This document shows, in pieces, positions 45,720 through 58,051 of a stretch of DNA of 64,000 nt. Location of the stretch: contig JAJEKV010000006.1 in NCBI GenBank assembly GCA_021234155.1, positions 28,194,271 through 28,258,270 on the forward strand, given 5' to 3'. The position numbers and the translations under genes were made by a program. This stretch comes from Isoetes taiwanensis. Its lineage: Eukaryota; Streptophyta; Lycopodiopsida; Isoetales; Isoetaceae. The notes beneath the pieces were generated by a model that saw only the letters and a program-made list of their open reading frames with translations, was not told the origin of the DNA and made no database searches. Numbering within the stretch: the first letter of the stretch is position 1; the number at the start of each line of letters is the position of its first letter.

Positions 45720-47911
45720 ACTAAGACATTAGGGATATTGACTTGTTTCTTTAGGGGGAAGAGCTACAAAAGTGTTCTCAGGCTAAGAGCCATTTTAATT
45801 GAACCAATTACTGTTGGAGCTCAAGAGGAATGTGGGTATGTGAAAATGGAGTCGGTATTACATTTCGACATCAATATTTTGAAATGTCTTGCAATATAAA
45901 TGCCTAATGCCAATTGTGGAGACTAATTTTGTGCATATAATTGCCATGACTGGGCAGAGCCAATAGAAGAGTGCGTGAGCTTGCAAAAATCTATCCCTTA
46001 ACATGTGCAGTTGTTCCTCAAGTTATAGAGTAAGAGATATATAGGTTTAGTATTGTCTTTTTGTGTCAACAAAATGTAGGGGTGGTTTGTCTTTGCCTTG
46101 TTTTGAGACGACCCTGATGTTGCTCGCCTATGATGTTTGTTGTTTTGTTGGAAATTTCTTCTGTTTCTGAGACATATGAAGAGTAGGATAGAATCGAATA
46201 TACCATGGGAGAACACATAAATTATATTGTCTGGTGATGAAAGAGTTAGCAGAGTTTGTAGAAGCACTAATAGTAAAAATAGTAAAGGACGTGACAATAA
46301 GCAAAAATTGAAGAAGCAAAGGAGGGCATTGATTTAAAGAAGTTGGATAATGAGGATTGGAGAAAAGACAAAGAGGAGGAAGGAAGAGGATGGTGAAGTC
46401 AGACCAAGAAAGAAGAAGACAAAGGATTGAAGATGATAATATCTAGTCTAAGAATGATGAAGATGTGAGAATGTGACAGTGACAACAAGGATATGATCTG
46501 CATATTTTTAATTTTAATTGGATTGAAAATAGGTCTATGGCATTAAAACCCTTTTTTTTATAAAAGAGCGAAGGAATTTACAAATCTTTTCATCTGTAAT
46601 TTTAGGGTTCCAATGTATCTTGAATAAAATATTGTTTGCATATCTCTGATAACAGGTTCCCATGACAACAATTTGTCCAAAGGTCATCAAACAAAAAATG
46701 AAAAAAATTGAGAATATTTTAACCAATAAAGGATTTCAAATCCATTAACAAACAAATGCATTCTTCCATGCATACCCAACTAGATTGGCCTAACCCTTCA
46801 TATCAACCTTTCATATTGTTTAAGCTTGTGCACCTCTTGATGCGAAAACATAGTTCTTATGCGCCAAGCTAACACACACAAACCTTCCTGTATGCATACA
46901 TGTAAAAATGGTTGTGACTCCGTTTCTCACCTTTCAAATTCCAGTATGGCATGGCGTCTTAGACAATATTCCTAGTTTTTTTATAGTTGCCTCTTCACTA
47001 GGACATTTTAGAATCCCCATCGAACCCCCAAGCTGAAGATTATACTTGGGCTATTTCATTTGTTGCGCATCACGAAGCTTATGACCAAATTAATAGTGTA
47101 CCCTTCAAATACAATGTCCATGGAGCTACTCTTCTTCTTCTTTCAAACTGGTAGCTTAGTATGATCAACTACAATCTACTTTCCCTCCCTTTCTAGTGTT
47201 GCTCCATCGATCACTAAGCTATGAAAAAGAAGTGAGCTCACAATTATGCCTATAAAGAGTTTGCAATGTGGTGATGTATGGGGGGATGGAAGCTGGGAAG
47301 CCGCCTGGGGGGTCTCCTTGACCGCGTGGAGCCGGAACGGTCCCCGAATCGGCGACCAGCTCCATCCCCCACAACATGGCAACTGGGGATTTGGCGGTGA
47401 TGACCCGCCGAGCGAATAGGGCGTCGTTTTCCATTCCGGAGACGAAATGAACTCCACAGTTGCCATGTTGTGTTTGTGAAGAGGCCACAATTTGTATGGT
47501 AGTCACCATAAATGTGTGTGACTAAAGAACCTATTCATATAATGTCCAACACAGAGCTCACAAAGAGATTATATATAGCGAGAAATGCTTTTTGGGGATC
47601 TAGCCTGGTTAGGCTACAGCCCAGAATTTGATATCAAGCAGAGAGCAATTGACATTTGCATTTTTTTAATATCGGTGTACTTGAATGGCATTTGGTGAAA
47701 AAACATTGAAGCTATGGCTGCTGAAAGGAAGCATTGACAAGGCTCACTAATTAGTGATGTCAAAAAGTCTGTGCTAGTTCCGCATAAAAGTGAATAAACT
47801 ACTTTATTTCTGATATAAACCCTAGGGGTATAAACCCAAGGATAGGAGAACATTATCCGAATAAAGAAATGGTAGATTGGACGAGTGGCTGATTTTCAGA
47901 CTACCGTGGAA
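45720..47911. other. Mostly non-coding; one GC-rich open segment
   Basis: 45720-47170 is AT-rich and shows no supported gene; short minus-strand frames at 45998-46319 are hydrophobic and low-complexity. At 47219-47509 a GC-richer minus-strand frame reads GNCGVHFVSGMENDALFARR and SPVAMLWGMELVADSGTV. This could be an exon or a captured fragment, but I recognise no family. It lies divergent to the DUF3326 gene. Confidence 0.35.
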
Positions 47912-50517
47912 ATGCCGTTTCACGTAGCCTTGAAATCCCCATTCCTGGGCTGCTTGCATGTATATCCTTCGTTGCCAAGCACAGAACTGGTTTCAATCAA
48001 AACAAAACACATCAAGGCAATCTCCACGATGGTACCCTTGCTGTTTCTTTCATTGTGTTAATTCAGGTTTTTTCTTCTTTGATGTTAATTTTCTGGTACT
48101 ATAGATGGGTCGGAGGCAATACACGGCAGTGATGACAATCCCAACCGGAACTGGAGCTAGCATAGGGGGATACGCTGGAGATGCACTTCCTGTTGCAAGA
48201 GCTATGGCTTCTGTTGTAGATTGTCTCATCAGCCATCCGAACGTAGGTCAATAATTATCTTGAACACAATACCCTTTCAATCCACCTTTGATTTATATAC
48301 CATGGTTGTATGTGCCAGGTTCTGAATGGAGCAATGCTTTATTGGCCCATGCGCAACACGCTTTATGTGGAAGGGTACGCTCTTGACAAGTTTGCAGAGG
48401 GAACATGGGGCCTCCATCCAGTTCATCAAAACAGAGTAAGCAATTGTTTTCCACTTTAGCAAATGAAACTTCTGATTTTAGAACAAATTCATGAATTCAG
48501 GTCTTCACCATGTAGACAAGCTGTAGGAATGTAGGATAGCTACTTTGTGGATTACAAATATTCGAACGTTATTCTCCTTAGAAAAGGTGGCTCTAATTCT
48601 GTGGAACACAAGCTTTTTCAAGAATGCTGCTGAGCACAGTGCATGAACGTGTTTGCTGCAATATTTATACACCTGTTTTTCTGATAGATAGGACTTATTT
48701 TGGATGCTGGGATTGAAATGGATTTGCGAATAAGGCATTTGCAAGTTGCAGATGCTGCAAGGGCAACTTTGGGTCTTCCCGTTCTTGAATATACCGTGAC
48801 CGACACACCTCTTGAGGTAGGACTTAGAACATAAAGAGATTTTATAATTCATATATCTTAGCACATTGTATTTTTCAAGCCTCAATGTTTGTTGTGGTGT
48901 TTCTCGGCTTTAAATGCCACTGAGTCTTCTAATGTTACATATATGCACGCAAGCCATCAATGATTGCTTTATATTACGAACCAAAGCAATCCGAATATCC
49001 TAGCATGTGTTTTTTTTTGCATGCCAACATTGGGAAAAATGTTAGTTTTCACATAGGGAAATCTAAGGAGCTGATCATGTCTTTAGGTTTATGACATCGG
49101 CAGAATTCTGGAAGGTATTAGGCTTAATGCTTGGGGGAGGCTTGATTTGTAAGTTAGTGTGTGAAAGAAGAAGCAGCTTATTTGTGCACTTGTTTGATTA
49201 TGATCTAATCTGCAAGATAAGTTGTGCCCTGAAAGTAGCACAACATACACTGTCTGAACCTTTTTTACTGTGATTGTTGTGTTGGGTGTATGTTATTGTT
49301 CAGCCTAGGATGCTAGGAGGAACATGAAATATATTTTTATCCGTGCATCACAATTGAATGAGCATGCATTAAATGGCGAGCAGCAAACTTGTCACAAGAT
49401 TATGTCTTTGAATGAAAATGCATGATCAAATATCGAGATTAATCACAGGGTGAGTACAGGTAAGCAAATGGGTGGATAAGGCCACTGGTGCATCTACAGG
49501 TTCAATAGGCCAACCAGATGCACTAATGAGGGCAGTAGATCACCTTGTAAAACACACTCACATTAATGCAGTTGCTGTGGTTGGACGATTTCCTGATGAT
49601 GATCTGGCTGAGCTGGAAGATTATCGTCAAGGGCAGGTGGGGATATTTATTTTTAGAAGACAAAGTCACACTTAAAGCTTAAGTTTTGACGTTTCCTTCT
49701 TCAGGGTGTGGATATCTTGGCTGGTGTGGAAGCAATCATAAGTCACATGGTTGTACGGGAATTCCAAATGCCTTGTGCACATGCCCCTGCATTGTCTCCC
49801 CTGCCATTAGATCCAATGATTTCACCCAGGTCAGCAGCTGAAGAGGTTCGTAACTACCCTATTACTAATCTGATTATTTGCTTACCTTCTCAAAAGGTAA
49901 AGTAACAAGTATCCTATGTTCTATATCAGTTTTACAATGTTTGTGCTTGTTCTTTGCTCACCAGATTGGCTATACGTTTCTACCTAGTGTACTGGCAGGG
50001 TTGAGTACTGCACCACAATATGTAACTAATCACCACCAGTGCAGCCAGAATTGCCTTTGGGCTGATGATGTTGATTGTGTTGTGGTTCCATATAATGCAT
50101 GTGGAGGACCTGCAACTCTTTCATTTTGCAACAAGAAATTTAAGGTGGTTATACTGTTTACTTGAGTACTCTTCAACCCTTATTGATGCTGTTCCTGTCT
50201 GGACTTGCATTTGCAGCCATTGGTTATTGCTGTGGAAGAAAACATGACAATTCTGGATGATACACCTGAAAATCTGGGATTGGATGTTGTATGTTCTGAT
50301 CGTTCTCTTAATTCTCGTGTAATAATTCTTACAGTTTACTTGGAACCTCATGCAGCTAAAGGTTGCCAACTATTGGGAAGCTCTAGGGGTGATTGCTGCA
50401 CACAAATCTGGTATTGATCCAAAGTCATTGCGCAGGGATGGTATCCATGGCTTGGAAACCACAAGGTTTCCGGCACGTGTCAATGGGAAACCTGGCCATC
50501 AGTTGGTTCTTGTATAG
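47912..50517 (+). CDS. DUF3326 family protein, probably plastid-targeted, 411 aa, 9 exons
   Basis: Nine exons join in phase 0 throughout: 47912-48031, 48105-48242, 48319-48435, 48688-48816, 49460-49636, 49705-49845, 49965-50144, 50217-50288 and 50356-50517. They give 411 uninterrupted codons. The body (VMTIPTGTGASIGGYAGDAL, PVARAMASVVDCLISHPNVL, NGAMLYWPMRNTLYVEGYAL, VVGRFPDDDLAELEDYRQGQ, FQMPCAHAPALSPLPLDPMI, SPRSAAEEIGYTFLPSVL) closely follows the cyanobacterial DUF3326 proteins as I recall them. Exon 1 adds a 40-residue leader with few acidic residues and many Ser/Lys (MPFHVALKSPFLGCLHVYPS), absent from bacterial homologues and consistent with a chloroplast transit peptide. This start was chosen because its donor and phase join exactly to exon 2; an alternative start is ATG 48105. 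Biochemical function unknown. Cyanobacterial ancestry through the plastid is inference. Confidence 0.9.
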
Positions 50518-51600
50518 AAATCAGGAAAATGAATTTATTCTTCTAATGGGCCATACAGGATCCATTACAATTTTACAATGTTTTTTGACAAGCCGCTCCA
50601 TGTGGAGCATTTGTATATTGGGTTCACTTAAGTTCAGAATGTATTCTAAGATCAGAAAATTCTTACACCTTTTCTTTTCTCTTTATATTATCATGTAACG
50701 TTTACGTACCTGTGAATAATTTTCATAATGGATTGTTATGTTATTTGGTTTTGTTACTGAGGACTTTAATATTTCAGTATTGGCAATCTGATAGACTTTA
50801 TTATATAAAAAGATCTTTTTATATCCATTGACAGACTAGTGGCACGTATAATAGAGGTTTAACTTCTTAATTAATGAGTTACTTCTAACATGGTTTACTT
50901 AGAACTAACCTACAAAATAAACTTTAGCTTTTCAAATGATGGTTTATGTATAAGATGGTAGACTTAGAAGGGTGTAGTGCAACTTAGAAGCATGTGATTT
51001 TCTAATCTTTTGGATATGTTTCTTCTTTATACATTTGATTAACAATGGACATGAAACTCAAGATATAAAACGACTTTGGGAGCGGACGAATGAGCACCTA
51101 TTTTCTTGAAGAATTTGTTTTTTCTATTAAAGTCCCTTTCTTGGCTGAAAAACAGTACCCGACCACGAATTCTATATTCTTGAAGGCAATCCGGTGGAAT
51201 TAAATTCATAGGTCGTGGAGAAGGCTTGTACATCTGCATTGGCCATGCTAGGAGCTTTCAGCACTGCACATGCCAAATGAGATCATTCTGAGACATTTGA
51301 ATGCGACAAGCATCTTAGATGGACTTACAGAATCTGTGGAGATTATAATAAAGAGGTGAGAATTGAAGGCTGCTTCAGATATCATGCTGTGGAGCATATA
51401 TTTTATAATCCTTCATTCTTGATTAGAAACTACAAAGCACTGACATGTACACAAAGCATCTAATAAAATAAATATTATAATAATACAGTTTGCTACAAAC
51501 CCATGGAAGCAGGTGTATGAGCAACAAAATTGAGATGACAATTAGGAGGCAGTGCTGAAGAGGCCATAGAAGCAGGAAACTGAGAGCGAGATTGCATGTC
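50518..51600. other. 3' flank of the DUF3326 gene, no further gene supported
   Basis: This AT-rich stretch includes the probable 3' UTR. Frames at 50393-50698 + and 51039-51239 - show no recognisable domain. I see no termini or tandem repeats until 51604. Confidence 0.45.
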
Positions 51601-51603
51601 GGC

Positions 51604-51990
51604 GGTGGTAACCATGAAGGCCGAAATACATGGTCCTAATTATGGGACTCAATTACAAAGGAAACCACCTAATGCCATTCACCGCTCAGAGGTGGTAACC
51701 ATGAAGGCCGAAATACATGGTCCTAATTATGGGACTCAATTACAAAGGAACCCACCTAATGCCATTCACCGCTCAGAAAATTTACTGCAAGAGCTTTCCA
51801 ACGCACTAAAGATCGCTCAAAACGGACATCCGAGGTAGGAGATATCTGAGATTAAAGCAAACCATGGAGGCCGATATAGATGATCTCAATTCCGGGACTA
51901 GAGAGAAGGTTACCTGATTCCATACACCCTTGGAAAGCTTACTGCAAGGGCTTTCCAACGCACCAAAAATCGCTCGAATCGGACACCCGA
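51604..51990. repeat. 87-bp tandem duplication plus a diverged larger repeat
   Basis: GGTGGTAACCATGAAGGCCG to CATTCACCGCTCAGA is repeated exactly or nearly so with an 87-bp period (51604-51690 and 51691-51777). A more diverged version follows (AACCATGGAGGCCGATATAG at 51860; GGGCTTTCCAACGCACCAAA at 51948, echoing GAGCTTTCCAACGCACTAAA at 51791). The frame through it is repeat-derived. Confidence 0.75.
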
Positions 51991-52164
51991 GGAGGGAGAT
52001 ATCTAAGATTGAAGCAGCGCCAAAACCCTAGCCCTAGTGAGCTGCGCCATCAGCAAATCAGCAAGCCTTTATCTAATGTTCACATACAACCACACAATCT
52101 CTCTTTTTTTAGCCTTTTATCTAATATTCACATGCAACCACACCATCTATTTTTTTTTTAAACC

Positions 52165-52450
52165 AAGGGCCAGCACGTAACTCAAAAATATAAGCCATCA
52201 CGAACTCAAAAATATAAGCCATCACGTCGGCTCGGCGAAACCCCCCATGGAGGCTGGTCCATAACAAATCACAATCCTTCAATAATAGAAGGGGTTGGTC
52301 ACGCGAGCCACGCGATATAACATCATACAGCAAAACCACATAACCTTTCAAACACAGAGGGGCTATACACGCGTGTCACACGAGAAAAGACAAATACTTC
52401 AAGAATAAAAAAAGGGGCTGGTCACGCGAGCCACGCGATATAGAATCACA
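52165..52450. repeat. GGTCACGCGAGCCACGCGATAT-type repeats
   Basis: Two to three units of about 60-120 bp carry GGTTGGTCACGCGAGCCACG (about 52294), a diverged GGGCTATACACGCGTGTCAC (about 52361) and GGCTGGTCACGCGAGCCACG (about 52417). AACTCAAAAATATAAGCCAT is also directly repeated at about 52179 and 52203. There is no supported gene. Confidence 0.65.
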
Positions 52451-52664
52451 AAAAATGAAAAAACATGAATGTAAACAACTTAGGGTGGGAAGGGAGGGAG
52501 CTGGGACCAAAAAACTGCTGCGAGAAGACGTCGATAATGGAGAAAGAGCCCAACAATGTATATATAGCCTCGTTTCTCCATAAAATGGTGATCCGACGGT
52601 GTCGAATCGCATGCATTAAATTTTGCTCAAGGGAAGATCACTATTTTTCCATTTAAGTTTCAAA

Positions 52665-52765
52665 ATGAGAATGAGAATGAGAATGATTTTTTATCGTCTA
52701 CTGAGGCCAATCGGCCTATGGGACCCATAAGGAGCGCAACAAACTTATTATTGTCCGGGTTAAAA
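52665..52765. repeat. Dispersed repeat, copy 2 (GGCCAATCGGCC-containing)
   Basis: This matches 17560-17655 in the same orientation (GAGAATGATTTTTTATCGTC, TGAGGCCAATCGGCCTATGG, CATAAGGAGCGCA). Next to it, GTTTTCGAGGGAAAAACCG (52780) echoes 31530, and GATCTTGCATGTCCATAACC (52900) echoes GAGCTTGCATGTCCAGTATC at about 43540. Several repeat families have come together here. Confidence 0.7.
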
Positions 52766-53234
52766 AAACCCCCGCCCCGAAGGGTTTTCGAGGGAAAAAC
52801 CGTGGCAGTAATAAGAATGCTATCAAACTGTACAAGTATACATCATCATGAAATAAATGTATATATACATGTCAAGTGTGTGCCCGAGGACATAGCTGAT
52901 CTTGCATGTCCATAACCTCCTGAAGGTATGATCCCAGCACCCGTACAGATGCTGTGCCCAATGTCAGATGTAACGGCTGGCCAGGCCTGACCAACTCAGA
53001 GGGTTTTTTAGATACAAAATGTCAAATATCAGCTATTTACTATCAAATGACAATGGAGTGAAATCCACGTCCTTGTTCTTATAATACATTGTAAGAGAAT
53101 GCATTTTATTCATAATGACTTTAGCGTACAAGAGACATGAAAGCCCTAGCACTTCCACGCAATGCTAGAATCAGCGTATGATTTTGTAAAAGCAATATAT
53201 TCATGTTGTATAATAAGGTCAGCATAAAGCTAGC

Positions 53235-53440
53235 ACAATATGTAGCATAATAACATGGGGTTTTCTTTGTGTTTTTGTACGTTTTTCACTAAGGTTTTCC
53301 TATGATTTCGTGATGTATTCAAATGGATGTACTAATCCGTACATCTAGAGTGCACCATTTCTGAGCCATTGATTTTAGCCTTTTTTTTTTCAATGGTCAA
53401 CAACCAATGGCTCACAACAAAAGCCCTTTTTTGTGCGTGT
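53235..53440. repeat. Dispersed repeat family C, copy 3 (inverted)
   Basis: Read in reverse, TGGTGCACTCTAGATGTACG, GTACATCCATTTGAATAC, TAGGAAAACCTTAGTGAAAA and TTATTATGCTACATATTG align with 31030-31215. This shows a mobile family present in both orientations. No terminal repeats or TSD could be settled. Confidence 0.7.
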
Positions 53441-53517
53441 GGTGCATAATGGTCAACAACCAATGGCTCACAACAAAAGCCCTCTTTTTGTGTGTGTGGT
53501 GCATAATGGGCACATGA
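53388..53517. repeat. 62-bp tandem duplication
   Basis: AATGGTCAACAACCAATGGC, TCACAACAAAAGCCCTTTTT and GTG.GTGTGGTGCAT form a unit present twice with only a few differences. It overlaps the end of the family C copy. The minus-strand frame through it (53332-53574) contains translated repeats and is rejected as a gene. Confidence 0.8.
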
Positions 53518-54239
53518 AGGGCTTGAAGGGCACATGTAGTGCAGTTTCCCCGCCGGCAACACATTTCTTATCATAACGTTTGATCCAGAGTTTTGTTTCA
53601 GATGATTTTTCTTGCGTTGGAAAGCTCTCTCCGAGATCTTTTTGATAGTGTATGATATGGATATGTTTGGGTAAGTTATCTATGCTAAAACAACAATTTT
53701 TCGGCCGGGTTTGATAGGCTTTCACATCCTACCAGCTGATTAATACAGGATTGCGCTATTGGATATTCTTTTATGGCTCATTCCGAATGAAGCTTGCAAA
53801 AAATTACCATGCATTTTTAGATTTTGAGGCAGTTATTAAGCAAATTCCAAGGCTTCTAGATCCTTGTGCTAACAAGCAGAAAAGTTTCCCACTTTGGTTT
53901 CTCACCACAAGAATCCATGGAGGCCAAAGGCTGCTGTTAAATTCCAGTTGAAAAATGTTTGTGTATGGGTGTTGCAAACTTTATGACTTTCAGAATAATG
54001 GGATCAATCTGCTCTATCTTTATGGTAACTTTTACGTATGTTCTATTTGTTTTATTGTGATGAAATTCAAATTCAAAAGCTACAGGTGATGAAAGCCTCA
54101 AATGAAATCTAGTTTTTTTCTGGTTTGAATTCTAAAAATTTTGTCACACCGGGGGGATGTCCCTAAGGCCCAGAATTTTTTTTTTTTTTTGCAACACAAA
54201 CATTAACATCCAACATATAAAAATTAAATCCCCCAACAC

Positions 54240-54630
54240 ATAACAACCATTGACATTAACAACCAACATATAACTACCATTGACATTAATTAACACAACC
54301 ATTGGGTCTAACACATTTAAATTAAAATCCCCCTTAAACCCCCTTTGGTTTGGGTGCATATTCACAAGGGGGGTGACGTAGGGCAGCGAGAGCCCTCATA
54401 ATTGTATTTTGCACGTACGAAATCAACACCATATAGTATTCCGCTTGAAATCTTATAGTATTTTGCGAATCTTGTTATACAGTATAGCAAATTTTGTACT
54501 TGCATACCCCACAAACGAGGAACTTTACGTACGGTGTAGATTAAGGAATAAGGAGTGAATATGCCTATCCAACAGCTCTCGTTGCCCGGAGTCACCCCCC
54601 GTGTGAATATGCACCCAAACCAAAGGCAAG
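54240..54630. mobile_element. Foldback element family, copy 2 (inverted, one arm shortened)
   Basis: The central part (about 54350-54626) is the reverse complement of the core of the element at 28830-29298: CGTAGGGCAGCGAGAGCCC, ATCTTATAGTATTTTGC and CAACAGCTCTCGTTGCCCGG are shared in inverted order. The left arm extends to about 54245 (TAACAACCATTGACATTAAC). The right arm is cut after CACCCAAACCAAAGG at 54626. Divergence is clearly higher than between the two arms of the first copy. A weaker relic may lie at about 61005-61070 (AAATCCCCCTGGAACCCCCT). Confidence 0.75.
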
Positions 54631-57600
54631 ATATAAGCATGCAACCAACTAAAACAAGACATTAGGTCCCGTACTTGATAGATCAGCAAACTGTAATGGA
54701 TTACTTAAGAACCCCTAACCATTTTTGCAGAAAGTCTTAGCCAAAATGAATATGAAACATCATGTAAAATGATAAACAGTAGTAAAAGAGTACCTTAGCA
54801 GCCATTTAAAGTGCAACCATAAGCCTTGTAAATAAGTAACATGTTCCAAAATAGATGGACAAGTCAATGTACTTGTGTACGCTTAAATTTCTTCAGTCAA
54901 TCCTTGATAAAGCAATCTTCTAATACCAAGTTCCTAGCTCATAGCTCATCTAAAATCCGTTGGACAAAAGGAATATATTAAGAAGAGAAGCCCGTACCTG
55001 GAGCCAACCAATACATAATTAGCCACAAACTCGGTAAAAATACAAGGGCCAAAAGGTACCTTAGGCTTCTCGGTTGTCAACCGATCACCTAATGTAGACC
55101 TTTTTCCCAAAAGATTAAATGCGCATAGAGAAAGAAAATATAGCTAATTTGTGCAAATGATAAAGAACCAACTCAACCTATTTGCAGACATAACCATGAT
55201 TATAATGCCAATAAACCTTTTTAGAAATATGGTTCTGATACAAATCATAATTAAAGGGTGTAAAAAAACCCCAGATAAACATCCTTGTTCTAACATTAGA
55301 GCCCATATCTCAGTAAACACAGATACTAACATTCCACATGGGACGTTAAAATGCTAATGCATGACTAAAAGATCAACTATGCTATGTACAACATGCAATT
55401 AGGTGGTCATCTTATATTAGGGCATAAGGGAACCTGTGAAGGAAAACATAAGGGTAATATCAAATAAGTCTGATATTTGCCAAGTAGACCCCATGTTTTT
55501 ATATCCAGGATGATATGTGAGCGACGAATAACAAAAAATAATATTTCTGGACCAGTAGAACATGTAAGAACAAAGGATTATCTAAACTGTACCAGATGGT
55601 TATTTCCTTTGCAACCAGCGAATCAAAGTTCCAGCATCCCTTAGCAACAAAGTGTTTATGTGCAAAAGTATACTTCCAGCTTGAAGAATGTAAGATTACA
55701 CCTTTTCAAAAAAAGAGCAAACCGAAGTGCACTAGCAGTGAAAATTCAGTCATAACAATTATCATACTATAAGGGATAAACTGTAATAGAAACAACGGTC
55801 CCTTTACCATATATTACCCTGCTTCACAACACTAGGATTGGGCACAGAATATGTTTGCAAGCTTTAATCTTAATTGTGTTCATATGCATTGACGAAATCT
55901 TAGTTCTACTAAGAAGCTTTTTTCCTTATCACAAAATATCATTATAGTACCTGGTTTATCTCGGTGTGGCAAATCCAAGCACATCTTCCTTTTTTATTTT
56001 AGGAACAAGACTGGAAGCTTCAATGTCTCCTTGCCTATGGGAGCTCTATAGTTTCTTAAAGTATGCTTCATACTTTGAAGCATAAGAACTGTAACTTAAG
56101 TGCACGATGCCATGCCATGCCACTGTATACAAGATGCCATGCCTCTGCATTCCTCAAGGACATGCTATGCCATGCAGTACCAAATCTAAGTTTTAATTCT
56201 CACCAGAGAATGCAAAAGGAATGCCATGATTGAAAGTATGTGCTCTGTTTGCCCAGGAAAAATAGTCAAGGCCGATTCCTTACCTAAATATGATCTGTCA
56301 GAAGACCTTGGGCGGCACCCATCAAATCTTTGGCTATGTTAAAGCCATCCATAAAGGTGGAGAGAAGAGCGAAATTTTGGCTAAGAAGATAAGGTCTTTC
56401 CATAGCTAGGGCTAAGTAAAAAAGGGTTTTTCTCAGATTTTGGCTAAGGCAAAGTTACAAGCCACAAGTGTGAAAAAAGATTATTAAAACCAGATTTATC
56501 TCATAATTAAATTGATGCCTGGGTTGGTCTAGGTCACTATTAAATTGCCCTCTTGTAAATTGGTTGAGAAGAGCCCTTGTATGCAACATGGCACCAATTT
56601 GATTCAAAGGTATATTGCCACTAGGAAAAGCTTCACACTTAGCCAACAAGTAACATGCACACTAGGAACAATGCTAGTAAGACAATGCTAGTATGGAAGT
56701 AGTTTCAAGGTCATTCTACCCCTATTGGGTAAAAATTTGCATGCATCATACGAGTTTGAGAAATTAAAATCCAATTATTGTATCTCATGGGGAAGCCTCC
56801 AATTAACTCTTTTTAAGAGAGGCCCTCAAGCAACATGCATACCAAAAAAAAAGGCTCAAAATCTTACAAGTGGCAATTAAAGTCTTAGCCACGAGACCAC
56901 GCCTTTGGATTGACAACTTTCACGTTCGTTCATCGTGAACATAATATATAATTCACTACCCTTTGATTATTCTATACTTAAAACCCCTCGTAATCTACCC
57001 ACTATCAAGACTTTCTTTCTTACTCATTTTATTTAACAGCAGCATAGTACGACTAGTTGACCCATATATATATCAGGGGCTAACAATCAAATTATTATCT
57101 CATGCAATTGGCATGATTAATCCATTTCATGTTCAAATGGTAAAGTCCTATCACAATTCTTACTTTAATAACAACATAGTGCGAATGTATTCGAGTGAAG
57201 AGGAAAGGATAACTTTATCTCCCATCAAAGACATAGTTTTTTTTTTTGTCTTCCCCCCTTCTTTGTTTTGTGTGGGGGGTGGGGGGTGGGTGTCGATTCT
57301 CATTTCTGGGGATGTCACATAGTTTAATGCGTATATAACATGTGAGTGAATGGGGTGGGTTTTTGTTTACCCTAAACCGTATGTATACATACGGATAGGG
57401 GCTTGGCTAGGGGTTTTCTGGGGGGATCTAGTGTAATATGTATACGGGAAGGGGCGTTTAGAAGGTTGGACAAGGCATATACCGAGGGTTTTTTGGTGAC
57501 CCCATTAACACACGTGGTGTATCCCCTTTATAGTACGTGAAACCTCCGGGTTACGGTTGATTCTTTATTATTATGCCGAATACAATGACCAAAAGTGTGG

Positions 57601-57710
57601 TGTCCATATGTCTTCACTATTTAGCCTCTCCCTTTCCCTCAAATCACACTTTTAGTGCATGGGCTATATGTCCTGGATTTACTAGGAATTCATTTTAGTA
57701 TATAAGAATG
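54631..57710. other. Intergenic, no gene supported
   Basis: About 3 kb of AT-rich DNA with only short open frames. Minor features are ATGCCATGCC reiterations near 56110-56180 and a T/G-rich patch near 57240-57290. A frame at 56963-57322 is hydrophobic and not convincing. I see no transposon termini or RNA gene. Confidence 0.45.
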
Positions 57711-58051
57711 GCGGTTCTTGCCGATTCGAGGAGGAATCCCGCCGACGCCGGCGGCGGAGGCGTGGATGACTGAATCGGCGAAGAACCGCCATTCTTATAA
57801 CGTGGATGCAATTTAGGTTGCATTCTGCACCTTGGAGCTCCGGAATCAGAGGTAAAATCTCCAGAATCAGGGGTAGAAACGCCAGAATGAGAGGTAAATG
57901 GTGAGAATCGAAGGTAAATCTTCAAGAACGTTGAGTAAGTTCAAGAACGGCTGCCGCTGTAAGATTAGGAGTAGTTCTGGAAAAGAACCTTTGCCAGATG
58001 GCGCAATGCCATTGGCGGATATGGCAGAATGCAACCTAAGTTGCATTTACG
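57711..58051. mobile_element. Mobile repeat family B, copy 2, with a different hairpin
   Basis: The core 57801-58051 matches 21960-22230 (TGCACCTTGGAGCTCCGGAA, GAGGTAAAATCTCCAGAATC, CCAGATGGCGCAATGCCATT), with inverted ends CGTGGATGCAATTTAGGTTG and CAACCTAAGTTGCATTTACG. The adjoining hairpin (57711-57799) shares the outer TATAAGAATGGC stem with copy 1. Here it has a long stem (GGTTCTTGCCGATTC paired with GAATCGGCGAAGAACC) around a GC-rich loop, instead of copy 1's tiny TTTA loop. Confidence 0.7.
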
